Positions 16,101 through 25,069 of a stretch of DNA of 57,579 nucleotides are shown here, piece by piece (the stretch's first letter is position 1; each line of letters begins with the position of its first letter). The stretch is taken from positions 1-57,579 of IMG/VR virus record IMGVR_UViG_3300025769_000133. The stretch is one strand, 5' to 3'. Under the pieces are notes generated by a model. It saw only the letters and a program-made list of their open reading frames with translations. It ran no database searches and was not told the origin of the DNA. The position numbers were made by a program, and so were the translations under genes. This stretch comes from a virus.

Positions 16101-19100
16101 TAGAACCTAATAAAGAATCTGTCATTTCAGCACGTACTTTAGGAACATGTGATTGGCTATAGTTAGTAAGTCTTAAAGCTATTTTGTTTTTTAAAGATTC
16201 TATTATTCCTTCTTTTTCTAAATTTGTTTGAGCTTTTCTTAATTTATCAGCTGCTTCCAAAACATCTATAGCCATGTCAGCCATTAAGTTTGAAGCAACA
16301 TCAATGTGTTCACCCTTGTATTTGAGTAAATCTGCTATCTTAGCTTCTATTTTAGCTTTTTTATTTACACGAGTGTTTTTATGAAATTCTTCAGCAAATT
16401 CTTTAGCCTCATCGTAAGAAGCGTGGTTAAAATTAATAACCCAGTCATTATCTTTTTTCTGTGCATCGCTAAGAGAGTTTGAAGTCTCTCCAGTTGATAA
16501 ATTTACAAAAGCAGCTTGAGATTTGTCATTAACCTCTATATCATTAACTCTAGATAAAGCTCGTAAAGACTTTGTATTATTAGTCATAGATTCTAACCAA
16601 CGTAGAAAACCTTTGATGTTTTTACTATCAGAAGCTATACTTTCCGCGGCTTTAGTCATTAGATATTCTATAGCTTTAGTATTAACTTCGTTTGCTTTTT
16701 GTATTTTATCTAATATACTACCTGACTTTACAGTGCCATCCTCGTTTAAACCTAATTGCTCTAGTTTTTCCTCTTTAGATATATCTTTATCTAATATCGT
16801 TTCAGCTCTACCTAGAACACCGTAACCAGCATTCATAAGTTCTATATCTTCAGGGTTGAAATCAAGTTCTTCTTGGTTTTTTAACTTGTTTATAACTTTG
16901 TTTACTTCATCTAATTGACTTTTAAATGGACCAAACCCACCACCTCTTTTCTTACCGCCATCTAAGTAATTGTATATGTAACTAAAAAAGTTTGCTCCTT
17001 TTAAGCTTTCAACTAACTTGCCAGGTAATTTAGAAATAAAATCCATTTGAAACTTATGCATCTCTTTCATAGATGTTTCAGTTCCCTTACCTTTAGACAT
17101 TGTTTTGTTCTCAAAAATATCGTTTGCTTCGTTTTTATAGTCTTGTGGCAAATTAGAATCGTCAATTTTACTTTTAAGTCTTTTCTTATAACCACTAACA
17201 GCGTCTCTAAATAAAGCTTTCAAAGGTTCTATAACATCATCAAACATTTCAAGCATTTCTTCACTAAAGTTTTTACTTAACTTAGTTTCTAAAACATCTA
17301 TCTTATCACCATCTTTACCAGCTTCTCTAACTGCATCAGCAAAAGTTTGATATAGTTTTCGTTGTATTTTTTCAGCAACACCATCTAAAGCAAATCTACT
17401 ATCAGGATTTTTATCTATAACCTCAGCTACTTCATTTATAGTAACTCTAGCTTGATTAAGTAGTTCGTTTCTTTCATTATACATTTCCATAACTTCAGGA
17501 TCAGATAAGACTTCCATAGTAGCGTCTTTACCTAATTCTTTAGCTAATAATGAAACTAAACCGTTTTTCTTGCTATAAGTAGTTCCTTTTTCTGGATTTG
17601 TAAAAGATTCAATAAACTTCTTTTTATTGTAAGGTTGTTTTTCATAAAGAAAATAACCAGCTGTTCTAGCTGTCGCAGCTTCTTTTTTATCTATTAAACC
17701 TTCAGAAACTAGTTTGTCAAATTCTGTAGTACTTAACCTTCTACCTGGTTTATTAAACTCAGGGTATGATTTATTAAATGCTGATTGAGATATCGCTTCA
17801 TAAACCTCTTCACCGTAAGTTTCTAAAAATGGTTCTACACCACCCATTTCATCTATTAGTAATCTAACAGATTGTTCACTTTGGGTTGCATAAGACTTTT
17901 CTAAAGCTTTTTTAAGTTTATTTGTTTTTACTTCTGGTAACACACCTTTGAAAGTATTTACAACACCTTCTTTTACTTTTTCAAATATATCGCTACCTTC
18001 TAATATACCCATTGCTTTTCGCATGTTTATTTTAGCTGCTTTTTTAGGCTCTACTTTTTCTAAACTTTCTTCAAGATTGCTATCTGTTACAAAAAGACTT
18101 GGTCCTTCTTCAGTATCTCTTTGTTCTCTAATATCTTTTTGAATAAGTGGATCAACAACTTGTTGCCATCTAAGAATTAAATCGTTCTTAACTTTTAATC
18201 CAAACGGCATATCTTTAAACTTCTTTTTACGTTTAAAAAATGCGTTATATATATTAGGATATTCAGTACTTCTTAAAGCTTCTTCTATTTCTGATCTAGG
18301 TATAGAGTAAGATAACTTCTCTCCATCTTTTGTCTCAACGGTACCTGTATATTCATTTCCAGTCATCTTAGAATTAACTACAAATTGAACTATAGCTTCC
18401 TTGTTGTTAGCATCTAATCTATTTTCAGCTCTCTGTTTAGCACCTGGACCACTATTAGGATCTTCTATAGTTGCAACGTCTTCAGCATTTTGTATACCTT
18501 TATTTAATTCTTTTATTCTTTCTTGAAGTCTAGATATTTTGTCTTTGTTTTTATCTTTATCCTTTATAAGATCTTTTATTTGACTTATTATCTTTTTCTT
18601 TTCAGCTTCATTATCTATTAAAGCAAACCTATCTGCATCAACTTCTTCACCTTGACCAATTGGCTCTAAAATACTTTTTGGTTGTTTTCTTTTAGTTTTC
18701 TTAGTAACTGGTGGTGGAGTAGGTTTTTTAGGTATTGTTTTCTTAATCTCTTCTTTAGCAAGTTCCGCATCTTCACTCATTAAATCTAAAAGCTTTAAGA
18801 AATCAACATCTGACGCTTCTTGAGATTCTAATATACCATCTGAGTTTACACTTAATTCAGTAGAAACAATGTCTTTTAACTTGTCTAAATCAATAGATTC
18901 AAGTTTTCCTTCTCTCATGAAATCTCTAGCATTAGCTATAATTTCATCAGCTTGCATTTGCTTGTTCTCTGGATCAAGTTTTATATAAGCATTTATTAAA
19001 TTCTTAAATTCTTGTTCAGACTCTGGACTATCAAACTTTAAAGCACCAGTTTCAAGATCTTTAGCTATTTGTTCTGCTATTTTCAATGTAATGTCATCTC

Positions 19101-22100
19101 CAAACTCTTCTTCTAGTACATCCACAAAGTAATGATCTAATTCATGATTAAACTTCGGAAGTGTTTTATTAGCTCTATTAAGTAAGTAAGCTTCTCTAGA
19201 GAATATAAATACTTTATCTTTTTTAATATACTTAGCTTGTTGAGTTATTCCGTCTGATTTTAAAGTAGTTCCGATAGATTCAGCATAAGCTTCAGCCTCT
19301 TCGTTTGTATCGAATATTTTTACATCTACATCTTTATCTTTTGCATTTTCTATTTTATTCAAAAATTCATTTTGACTTTCAGTAAATTGTTGAGATTTAT
19401 CACTAGTAAATTCTTGTTTAACATCTCCTTCTTCAGTTGTTGTAGCTTCAAACAATTGAGCTAATTGATCTTCAATTTCTTTTATTCTTTGCTCTGTTTC
19501 TAGTTTTATATTATAAGGCAACTCACCTTTTAATTTTTCTTTTAAATCATATAACTCACTTTCTAACATTACTTGCTGAGCAGCTACATCATCGCTTAGT
19601 GTTATATCTACTTTTTGAAGTATGTCATGAGTTTTTAACAAAGAAGCTTTTTGCTCATTAAACTTTATCTCTGCTTCTTCAATTTTCTTTTTCTTTACAC
19701 TTTCGTCTACAGCGCTGTTTGTTATTTTGTCTATTGTTTGCGTTCTTAAAACTTCTAATTGTTTCATGTAGACATCAACAACTTCTTTGCTTTTTAATGT
19801 AGACCATTCTGCAACGTGGTTTTCTAGCCATTTCTGTCTATTTCTAACTGATTTAACATTTGATATCACGTTTACAGAAACCATACCTTTGTTAACAATA
19901 CCCATACCCAAAAAAGAAACTTTAGCGGTTTCAATAAGTCTATTGTTATATTCCTCACTACCAAAATCAGGACTGTTAAATAAAGTATCTTCCCAACCTT
20001 TTTCTATTAATTTATTATCTTGAGATTTTTCGATGAGCATATTAACCATTTCCTGAATGGTCTCATCAGCTACATTAAAAGCTAAACCATTTACATATGT
20101 TATAGCTCCTGCTTTTACTAATTGATCAATTTCGTTTTTTACAAATTGTTTTAAACCTATACCTTTAATTTCATTTTTAGCAGCTCTACCAGTTATATAA
20201 GTAGCGAGTCTACTCATAGCTCGTGAGTTGCCTAAAGCTTCTATACCTATTTTATCCAAGTAAGCTTCTATACCTGGTTTAAAAAGCTCTATAATACTTC
20301 TGTCCATAGGAGATAGATTAACTTTCTTACCTGTTTTAGCTTCTAATTCCTTTATACTTTCATCTAAAGAAACCACAGAGTCAACGTGTAATCTAGTTAA
20401 AATACTTATAGGAGTATTTTCTACAGCACTTAAAGTTATAGCTTGTCTTTTGTTTATTTTACCAGCTTTATATGCGTCCATTATCTGCGCATTCTTTCTA
20501 CCTAGCCATTTTAGTCTAGATGGATTATCAACCCAGTTAACTAATCTACCAACTGTGCTAGCTTTACTAGCTCCAGCTGTAGCTACAGTTACTGCTATAT
20601 CAAAAGCAACATCAGTGACTAAGCCTAAAACTTGATACCCAGTTGTATCCCAATCTTGTAAATCATAACTCTGTGCAAATCCACCAGGTTTTATAGTAAG
20701 TTCGTCCTCAATAAATTGATCAACAGCAGCATTCATTGCACTAATGGCATCTTGAGTAAGATCTACCATTTGAGCTTCTAAAGCTGCAAGTTCATCTGCG
20801 CCAACACCTTCTAATATAGCTTCAGTAAGCATGTGTTGTAATTTCGTTATTTCTAACCCTATACTCCCTAATCCAGGTAGTATTTTAGCACCATTAGCTA
20901 GTATTCTGTTGAATACGAAAGCTACATCTTGAGCCCATGTTTGACCTTTTTCACTTATAGCATCGGTCATGTTTTCCATTTCTTGCTCTGCTGCTTTTTG
21001 AGCGCTGTTTAAACTTTGTATTGTTTTGGTTAACATGTTCTTAGAAAAGTCTATCTTATCATTAAGTTTTGACATTTCATCATGAAGACCTATTTGATCA
21101 ACCTTGTTCTCAACCTGTAACCCGCTCATTGGTAGTTGCCCTCTAGAACCTGAAAAATCACCAAGAAAATTATCTCTTTCTCTAATTATTAAAGGTAAAC
21201 CGCCATCAGTAGTTGCGTCTTTAGGGTATGTAAAACTAATTTCATTACCTGGTGAAGTTAAAACTGTTTGCTCTATACCAGCCGCATTAGCTGGTGGGTT
21301 ATTAAAAGAAGTGTTGTCTTTATATATCTGATTACCATCAGCGTCTAAATACTGTACACTATATAAACTTATTGGAGTACTGTTATAAGTAGCTAAAACT
21401 TGTTTATACTTATCTTTTATAACATTATTGTTGTCTATCCTATTATTTATTTCTTCACCTAGTTTAACATACTGTCTTCTAGTTTTACTTCCTTTTTCTT
21501 TACTTTTTGGATCTTTTTCTAGCTCAGCAAATTGTTGTTTTAATTTTTTAGTTTCAGTCTTATAGCTTTGAAAAGAACTAGCCATTTCATTAAGTACATT
21601 ATCCATCTGCAACTTAGTATTGCTAGTTTTGTTAATGTTGTCTGATAAACTGTTAGTTGTAGGATCGTTTTGTACTTCCTCTAACAATTGATCGTATCTT
21701 TGTTTAAAATAATTAGCTCTATTTAATATATCTTGAAGTTTACCAACAGCTGTATTATTAAAGTCTGCTTTTCCACCCTCTTTGATTCTATCAGCTATTG
21801 TTTCTTGATTTTTCTTTAACCAAGGAAAAATGAAAGCAAAACTTTCTGATTTCTGTAAAGCAAGTTCGTATCCATCTTCTGTATCATACTTTTGTAAAGC
21901 TCTTAAACCACCATCATCGTCTTCTTTTATACCGTCAGGCATATAACCATACCAATCTGTAAATTGTATAAAATCAGCAGCTTTGCCATCAGTGTTTAAA
22001 ACATCACCCGTATATAGGTTTTGCCAAACATCTGCGGTTCTAGGAACTCCATCTATATCATATGCAACATCTGCATATAGTCTCTTATCTATTGGATCGT

Positions 22101-23787
22101 AGAAAAAACCATACGAAGCAAACTCTGATGAATTTATAGACTCAAGTATTTCTCTAACTGTTATCTCACCGTTTTCAAATCTATTTTTCAAATTATCAAC
22201 GGCTGTGTTGAAAAACTCATAAGCATCCTCTGGTTCCATGTCTTCAAAGTCTGCAATAATTTTTACGTTTGGATCGCTTTTACTAGGAACTAACAGTAAA
22301 TCTAAGTCTGGTTGAAACAGTTCATCTATATAAGTTTGAGCATTTGCTTCAAATATTAAGTTTAACTCATATGGGGTTGGTGCATACTTCTCGCGCTTTT
22401 CATCAGCATTAGCGTCAATAATAAAGCCGTCATCGTAAGGATCTATAGCTGAATCCATTAAAGGTACTGGAGTATATTTAACTTCAATTTCTCCGTATGG
22501 AGTTTCTCTAGCTAAAACTAACTGATCTTCTCCACCAATAAAAGTTTCAATTTGACTTTCTTTAAACTTATAATCGTATTCAAAATCTATGTCACCGTCT
22601 TTAGTTTGAAACGGTATAGGCATTGAGTAATCTATCTCTGGAATTAATATATCTTGTTTACTGGTTTCAGGGCCTTTCCATTTTATACCTATTAGTTTAA
22701 AATCTTCAAAACCAGAACCTTTAACTTCACTTTTTCTTAAGTCTGGATTATAAACACTTCTTTTTTTGTTTTGCATTTTATCCCACTCGCTTGAAACTCT
22801 ATTAGCTAAGTTTGGATTAACTTCAGCTATTTCGTCCATTGAAGTTATATCAAAATCAGGATCAAAACTGTTTTTAGATAATTCTTTATTCCACTTTTCT
22901 CCTTGATAAACTTCATTTAATCTTTTATTAAATTCATCTATAGGTATATAGCTATTTCTACCTCCTGACATCCATAATTCTTTGTCTTCAGGTTTTAATT
23001 TATCTAAAGTGTTAAGATTATGCTCCGTAGCCTCGTCCAATGTAAGGGTTTTCGTAGTGTAATCTTCTCCATCACCTTCATAGACTCTTACCTCATCACC
23101 CGTTTCGTGCTTCTCATATTGCTCTAATCTTTCGTATTGATCTCTATTTAAATCAAGTTTTACTACTCCCTCTTGATCAACACTTGGATCAAATATATCA
23201 TCTAAAATATTTCTTAACGCTGGATCATCTATAGTAGAAGTATCTTTTTCTATGTTTATTAAACCATCTTCACTAACATTTTCTTCTGCCCAGTTTTTAA
23301 TTTCCTCTAATTTTTTATTATCTTTTTGTTCTTTTTTTGCTGGTTGTACATATCTCCATGGATAATCAGAAGACTGAGTGTAAGGATTGTTGTCGTTTAT
23401 AGTTGAAGAAGTTACGGTTGGCGTAGGTGCTTTTTTAACTTTATTATTAACTTTAGGTACTTTTATTTTATGATCGCTCCAGTTGTAGTTACCATTTTTA
23501 TCTTTAGTGTTCTTACCTTTACCCTGTACAGTGTACTTAAGTTTTTCTCTACCTTTTAGATCTTCCCATTTTTGATTAGTACCTGGTTTTATTTTGGTCT
23601 TTGGAGTTTTTTGCTTTTTATTGTAATTAGGCCCTTTTTGTGCTGTGGACACTTGAGCTTGAGAATATCCACTACCACCTTTACCTTTTAAACTAGCTTT
23701 GCTAGATTTTTTAGCTTGCTTTTTCGCTTTTCTCTTTTTTGGATTGCCAGGACCTGTGTTAAAATTAGTACTAGAAAATGTAACCAT
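12697..23787 (-). CDS. giant polyvalent virion protein with metallopeptidase, HAD and LPD38-like domains
   Basis: 3696 residues, 19% of the window; probably a virion protein ejected with the DNA. The N-terminus is Lys-rich; residues about 650-1100 are coiled-coil rich, followed by a hydrophobic stretch near 1110. A metallopeptidase site is visible: FNHELDHYF with H1548, E1549, H1552, and E1615 in ADEIIANARDF as likely third ligand. A HAD phosphatase-like domain spans about 2670-2830 (VFDFDDTIAN with D2677/D2679, FILTAR, FADDHLPN). Residues about 2850-3420 resemble the LPD38-type region of marine phage polyvalent proteins (FFNMRSGILQTLSAANYINW, LAFANTPMQYNR). R-F/L-A-L motifs at R1720, R2131, R2627 and R2841 divide the chain around these domains, suggesting processing. 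The C-terminus holds a duplicated 35-residue motif. No DxDGD polymerase motif was found. Confidence 0.85.
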   Translation of the reverse strand: MVTFSSTNFNTGPGNPKKRKAKKQAKKSSKASLKGKGGSGYSQAQVSTAQKGPNYNKKQKTPKTKIKPGTNQKWEDLKGREKLKYTVQGKGKNTKDKNGNYNWSDHKIKVPKVNNKVKKAPTPTVTSSTINDNNPYTQSSDYPWRYVQPAKKEQKDNKKLEEIKNWAEENVSEDGLINIEKDTSTIDDPALRNILDDIFDPSVDQEGVVKLDLNRDQYERLEQYEKHETGDEVRVYEGDGEDYTTKTLTLDEATEHNLNTLDKLKPEDKELWMSGGRNSYIPIDEFNKRLNEVYQGEKWNKELSKNSFDPDFDITSMDEIAEVNPNLANRVSSEWDKMQNKKRSVYNPDLRKSEVKGSGFEDFKLIGIKWKGPETSKQDILIPEIDYSMPIPFQTKDGDIDFEYDYKFKESQIETFIGGEDQLVLARETPYGEIEVKYTPVPLMDSAIDPYDDGFIIDANADEKREKYAPTPYELNLIFEANAQTYIDELFQPDLDLLLVPSKSDPNVKIIADFEDMEPEDAYEFFNTAVDNLKNRFENGEITVREILESINSSEFASYGFFYDPIDKRLYADVAYDIDGVPRTADVWQNLYTGDVLNTDGKAADFIQFTDWYGYMPDGIKEDDDGGLRALQKYDTEDGYELALQKSESFAFIFPWLKKNQETIADRIKEGGKADFNNTAVGKLQDILNRANYFKQRYDQLLEEVQNDPTTNSLSDNINKTSNTKLQMDNVLNEMASSFQSYKTETKKLKQQFAELEKDPKSKEKGSKTRRQYVKLGEEINNRIDNNNVIKDKYKQVLATYNSTPISLYSVQYLDADGNQIYKDNTSFNNPPANAAGIEQTVLTSPGNEISFTYPKDATTDGGLPLIIRERDNFLGDFSGSRGQLPMSGLQVENKVDQIGLHDEMSKLNDKIDFSKNMLTKTIQSLNSAQKAAEQEMENMTDAISEKGQTWAQDVAFVFNRILANGAKILPGLGSIGLEITKLQHMLTEAILEGVGADELAALEAQMVDLTQDAISAMNAAVDQFIEDELTIKPGGFAQSYDLQDWDTTGYQVLGLVTDVAFDIAVTVATAGASKASTVGRLVNWVDNPSRLKWLGRKNAQIMDAYKAGKINKRQAITLSAVENTPISILTRLHVDSVVSLDESIKELEAKTGKKVNLSPMDRSIIELFKPGIEAYLDKIGIEALGNSRAMSRLATYITGRAAKNEIKGIGLKQFVKNEIDQLVKAGAITYVNGLAFNVADETIQEMVNMLIEKSQDNKLIEKGWEDTLFNSPDFGSEEYNNRLIETAKVSFLGMGIVNKGMVSVNVISNVKSVRNRQKWLENHVAEWSTLKSKEVVDVYMKQLEVLRTQTIDKITNSAVDESVKKKKIEEAEIKFNEQKASLLKTHDILQKVDITLSDDVAAQQVMLESELYDLKEKLKGELPYNIKLETEQRIKEIEDQLAQLFEATTTEEGDVKQEFTSDKSQQFTESQNEFLNKIENAKDKDVDVKIFDTNEEAEAYAESIGTTLKSDGITQQAKYIKKDKVFIFSREAYLLNRANKTLPKFNHELDHYFVDVLEEEFGDDITLKIAEQIAKDLETGALKFDSPESEQEFKNLINAYIKLDPENKQMQADEIIANARDFMREGKLESIDLDKLKDIVSTELSVNSDGILESQEASDVDFLKLLDLMSEDAELAKEEIKKTIPKKPTPPPVTKKTKRKQPKSILEPIGQGEEVDADRFALIDNEAEKKKIISQIKDLIKDKDKNKDKISRLQERIKELNKGIQNAEDVATIEDPNSGPGAKQRAENRLDANNKEAIVQFVVNSKMTGNEYTGTVETKDGEKLSYSIPRSEIEEALRSTEYPNIYNAFFKRKKKFKDMPFGLKVKNDLILRWQQVVDPLIQKDIREQRDTEEGPSLFVTDSNLEESLEKVEPKKAAKINMRKAMGILEGSDIFEKVKEGVVNTFKGVLPEVKTNKLKKALEKSYATQSEQSVRLLIDEMGGVEPFLETYGEEVYEAISQSAFNKSYPEFNKPGRRLSTTEFDKLVSEGLIDKKEAATARTAGYFLYEKQPYNKKKFIESFTNPEKGTTYSKKNGLVSLLAKELGKDATMEVLSDPEVMEMYNERNELLNQARVTINEVAEVIDKNPDSRFALDGVAEKIQRKLYQTFADAVREAGKDGDKIDVLETKLSKNFSEEMLEMFDDVIEPLKALFRDAVSGYKKRLKSKIDDSNLPQDYKNEANDIFENKTMSKGKGTETSMKEMHKFQMDFISKLPGKLVESLKGANFFSYIYNYLDGGKKRGGGFGPFKSQLDEVNKVINKLKNQEELDFNPEDIELMNAGYGVLGRAETILDKDISKEEKLEQLGLNEDGTVKSGSILDKIQKANEVNTKAIEYLMTKAAESIASDSKNIKGFLRWLESMTNNTKSLRALSRVNDIEVNDKSQAAFVNLSTGETSNSLSDAQKKDNDWVINFNHASYDEAKEFAEEFHKNTRVNKKAKIEAKIADLLKYKGEHIDVASNLMADMAIDVLEAADKLRKAQTNLEKEGIIESLKNKIALRLTNYSQSHVPKVRAEMTDSLLGSTSTAQNIRYESMGETEDRVSITNPTETFDPAEATVSAETIQEVVDQNEDVIKSIEDTQKPKSKDRLALENTNAPVVLEGDLTGPEVLSKMKSLDALTQKARNKRKTKPKKARVFDFDDTIANTNSKVFYTMPDGTKGELTAEEFAKDGDKIREQGGEFDFSDFNRVVEGKQGPLFDLLKQMKNAKGKRDIFILTARAPESAKAIHEWLKSQGVDIPLENITGLGNSSPQAKAEWFIGKYIDEDYNDFYFADDHLPNVEAVSDVLDIIDVKSKTQQAKERFALDGEKIANRLFEMVAKKAKKDPETIKDISNIKAQIKGRKRFENPMAPSSTQNFTGLLYKFLGKGQEGNEDFEFLKDNLVKPYTRALNDLAAFKNSLLADFNATLDNFVGKGKAIPKLNAQAPGLGGYTYEDAIRILAWDNQGIQADGVPKTTMEKIRSMARNNPAVKRMADQLVNITKGDGYYYPGLEWGAGSMMGDLMQGVSRITRARLLSEWNQNIETIFGKDNGSRYDSKLMNAIEYQYGTKYRKSFEDMLRRMKSGRNRRIGNSSQENKFYDWLNNSVGAVMFFNMRSGILQTLSAANYINWSFNNPAKAAAAFANQPQYWKDFMNLFNSDFLVDRRGGNKINISESEIFDATHNQSNKPKAFLNLLLRKGFSITQVADSFAIASGGATFYRNRIKDLTKKGMSEDEASAQAYEEWTALSREAQQSSDAMEVSSQQAGGLGRTILAFANTPMQYNRIIGKAISDLANGRGDWKSNISRIAYYGALQNIMFNALQQAVFAAIGNGDEDELDEKTLNTLDGMLTSLLRGMGVGGSIVAAIKDVGLDIYDRTQKPRPEYYKAVFEALNIAPPVDVKVSKFVRGMNTYEYNEDSPKMKDYFSVDNPLYMSGALLTASVTNIPLDRLLQKMINVKDALAQDQENWKRVALLMGWSEWQLESKSQQDQRKDVESDEKHYYKALENPSLYNKAEQEDILRQHGYSQDEIDGMKKQGDRVEAILKAEKSSGNKYTSKIPTEKSIQKEEEEITEPIVVEDEKVEVEKAEEKPKPKTEAKPKQAMPKQTKPKKVNFTENTSFKNNRVPVEKRNKQELELYELPAAEQKDSLKSLGLSEKEIKALKYEGDRVRKILELQK

Positions 23788-23788
23788 A

Positions 23789-25060
23789 TTATACGATATT
23801 TACTTTTTCAACTGTTTCGTCAAATAAGTTATTAGATGATTTAACTACTTCACCAGCGTTTTCAACACCTTCATCAGAATCACCTTGCTTAACAGCTGAT
23901 TCTTGTTTGACGTAAGGTAATACGCTTTGGTTATGATAACCATTATTAAAAGACCAACCTAATAAATCTCTTTGAAAATCAATTAATGGTGAGTTTTTCT
24001 GAGTGTAGTTTACTTCAGCACCCATGTATGAACCCCATTGTTCTCCACCATTCTCTTGGTAATCCTTTACTAAATCTACATTAGGGAAATACTTTCTGTA
24101 TTCTGAAAATATAGACACAAGTTTATTTTCTAAAGGTGACCAAGAATCAGGATTTTCATAATCTAAACCATTTAAAACACTTACAGACATTTGTTGAGCT
24201 TGAGGCCATAAAGACTGCATACTACTTTTTTGATTTAATATATTAGTATGATCGTAATTAGATATAACTTCTTCTATTTTTTGATTATCTTCTATAGTAT
24301 ACATTACATCTTCTTTATCACTTTTTACAGGTTGTAATGCTAAATCAGCAGTTATTTGTTCTACTAATGGAACATCTCCTACTGAATCCATACTATTATA
24401 TACTAATTCTTTCGGATCACCTAATAAAGGTATTAATTGATCTGAGTTAATATTTGGATCTAATTGTTGTTGTATAAGTCTTTCTACATATATAGGTTCA
24501 CTATTCTCTTTGTATATTAAAAGCTCATCATTCTCGTCTAATTCTAAGTTAAAATTAGCATCTTGATTAACATTGAAGTCGCTTATGTAATCTAACCATT
24601 GTTTGTTTTCAGCCATTAAACCTACATTTATAGAACCTGGTGATCCTAACGGTTTCACCAAGGCTTCAGACAAAGCACTATTAGCGTCCTTAAATATGGA
24701 TAAAGCACCTACTATTTTATCAGGCATGTTTAAAAGCTTTTTTTGTCTAGCTGGATCATTATCTACAACAGCTTGATAATAAGCATCTTTCATTCTAGTC
24801 GCTACAAAATTAGCGTTTTTACTGTTAGTATTTACAGGAGGCTTTGAAATATTACTTAAAGATCCTAAGTTACCACCGTTGTAACTTTGTAATTTTAAGT
24901 AATTAATAGTATCACTAGCATGTTTAAAGTCGTTTTTTAAACCCTTTTCCGCAACACCTGATTGTATTTCTACAGCTTTATTAAAATCCTGTACACTATC
25001 AGTATCACGCTTGTTACCGTGTTTGTCACTAGTTGTAGCTTGGTTAGAATAATCTTTCAT
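23789..25060 (-). CDS. internal virion-type protein, function unknown
   Basis: 423 residues, mostly polar and acidic, without signal peptide or membrane segments. Asn/Gln/Ser-rich stretches alternate with helices (WLDYISDFNVNQ, YVERLIQQQLDPN, NKLVSIFSEYRKYFPNVDLVK). Its stop is one base from the giant gene start and it follows the repeat-bearing 247-aa protein, a trio reminiscent of the T7 gp14-gp15-gp16 internal-core order, where size increases downstream. That parallel is by position only. It could be a partner loaded into the capsid together with the giant protein. Confidence 0.65.
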   Translation of the reverse strand: MKDYSNQATTSDKHGNKRDTDSVQDFNKAVEIQSGVAEKGLKNDFKHASDTINYLKLQSYNGGNLGSLSNISKPPVNTNSKNANFVATRMKDAYYQAVVDNDPARQKKLLNMPDKIVGALSIFKDANSALSEALVKPLGSPGSINVGLMAENKQWLDYISDFNVNQDANFNLELDENDELLIYKENSEPIYVERLIQQQLDPNINSDQLIPLLGDPKELVYNSMDSVGDVPLVEQITADLALQPVKSDKEDVMYTIEDNQKIEEVISNYDHTNILNQKSSMQSLWPQAQQMSVSVLNGLDYENPDSWSPLENKLVSIFSEYRKYFPNVDLVKDYQENGGEQWGSYMGAEVNYTQKNSPLIDFQRDLLGWSFNNGYHNQSVLPYVKQESAVKQGDSDEGVENAGEVVKSSNNLFDETVEKVNIV

Positions 25061-25069
25061 TTTTTTATT

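Noticed and set aside
12697-23787. Idea that the giant protein is a crAss-like virion RNA polymerase
   Set aside because: No DxDGD or second double-psi barrel motif was found; the DFDD at 2677 belongs to a HAD motif (DFDDT).
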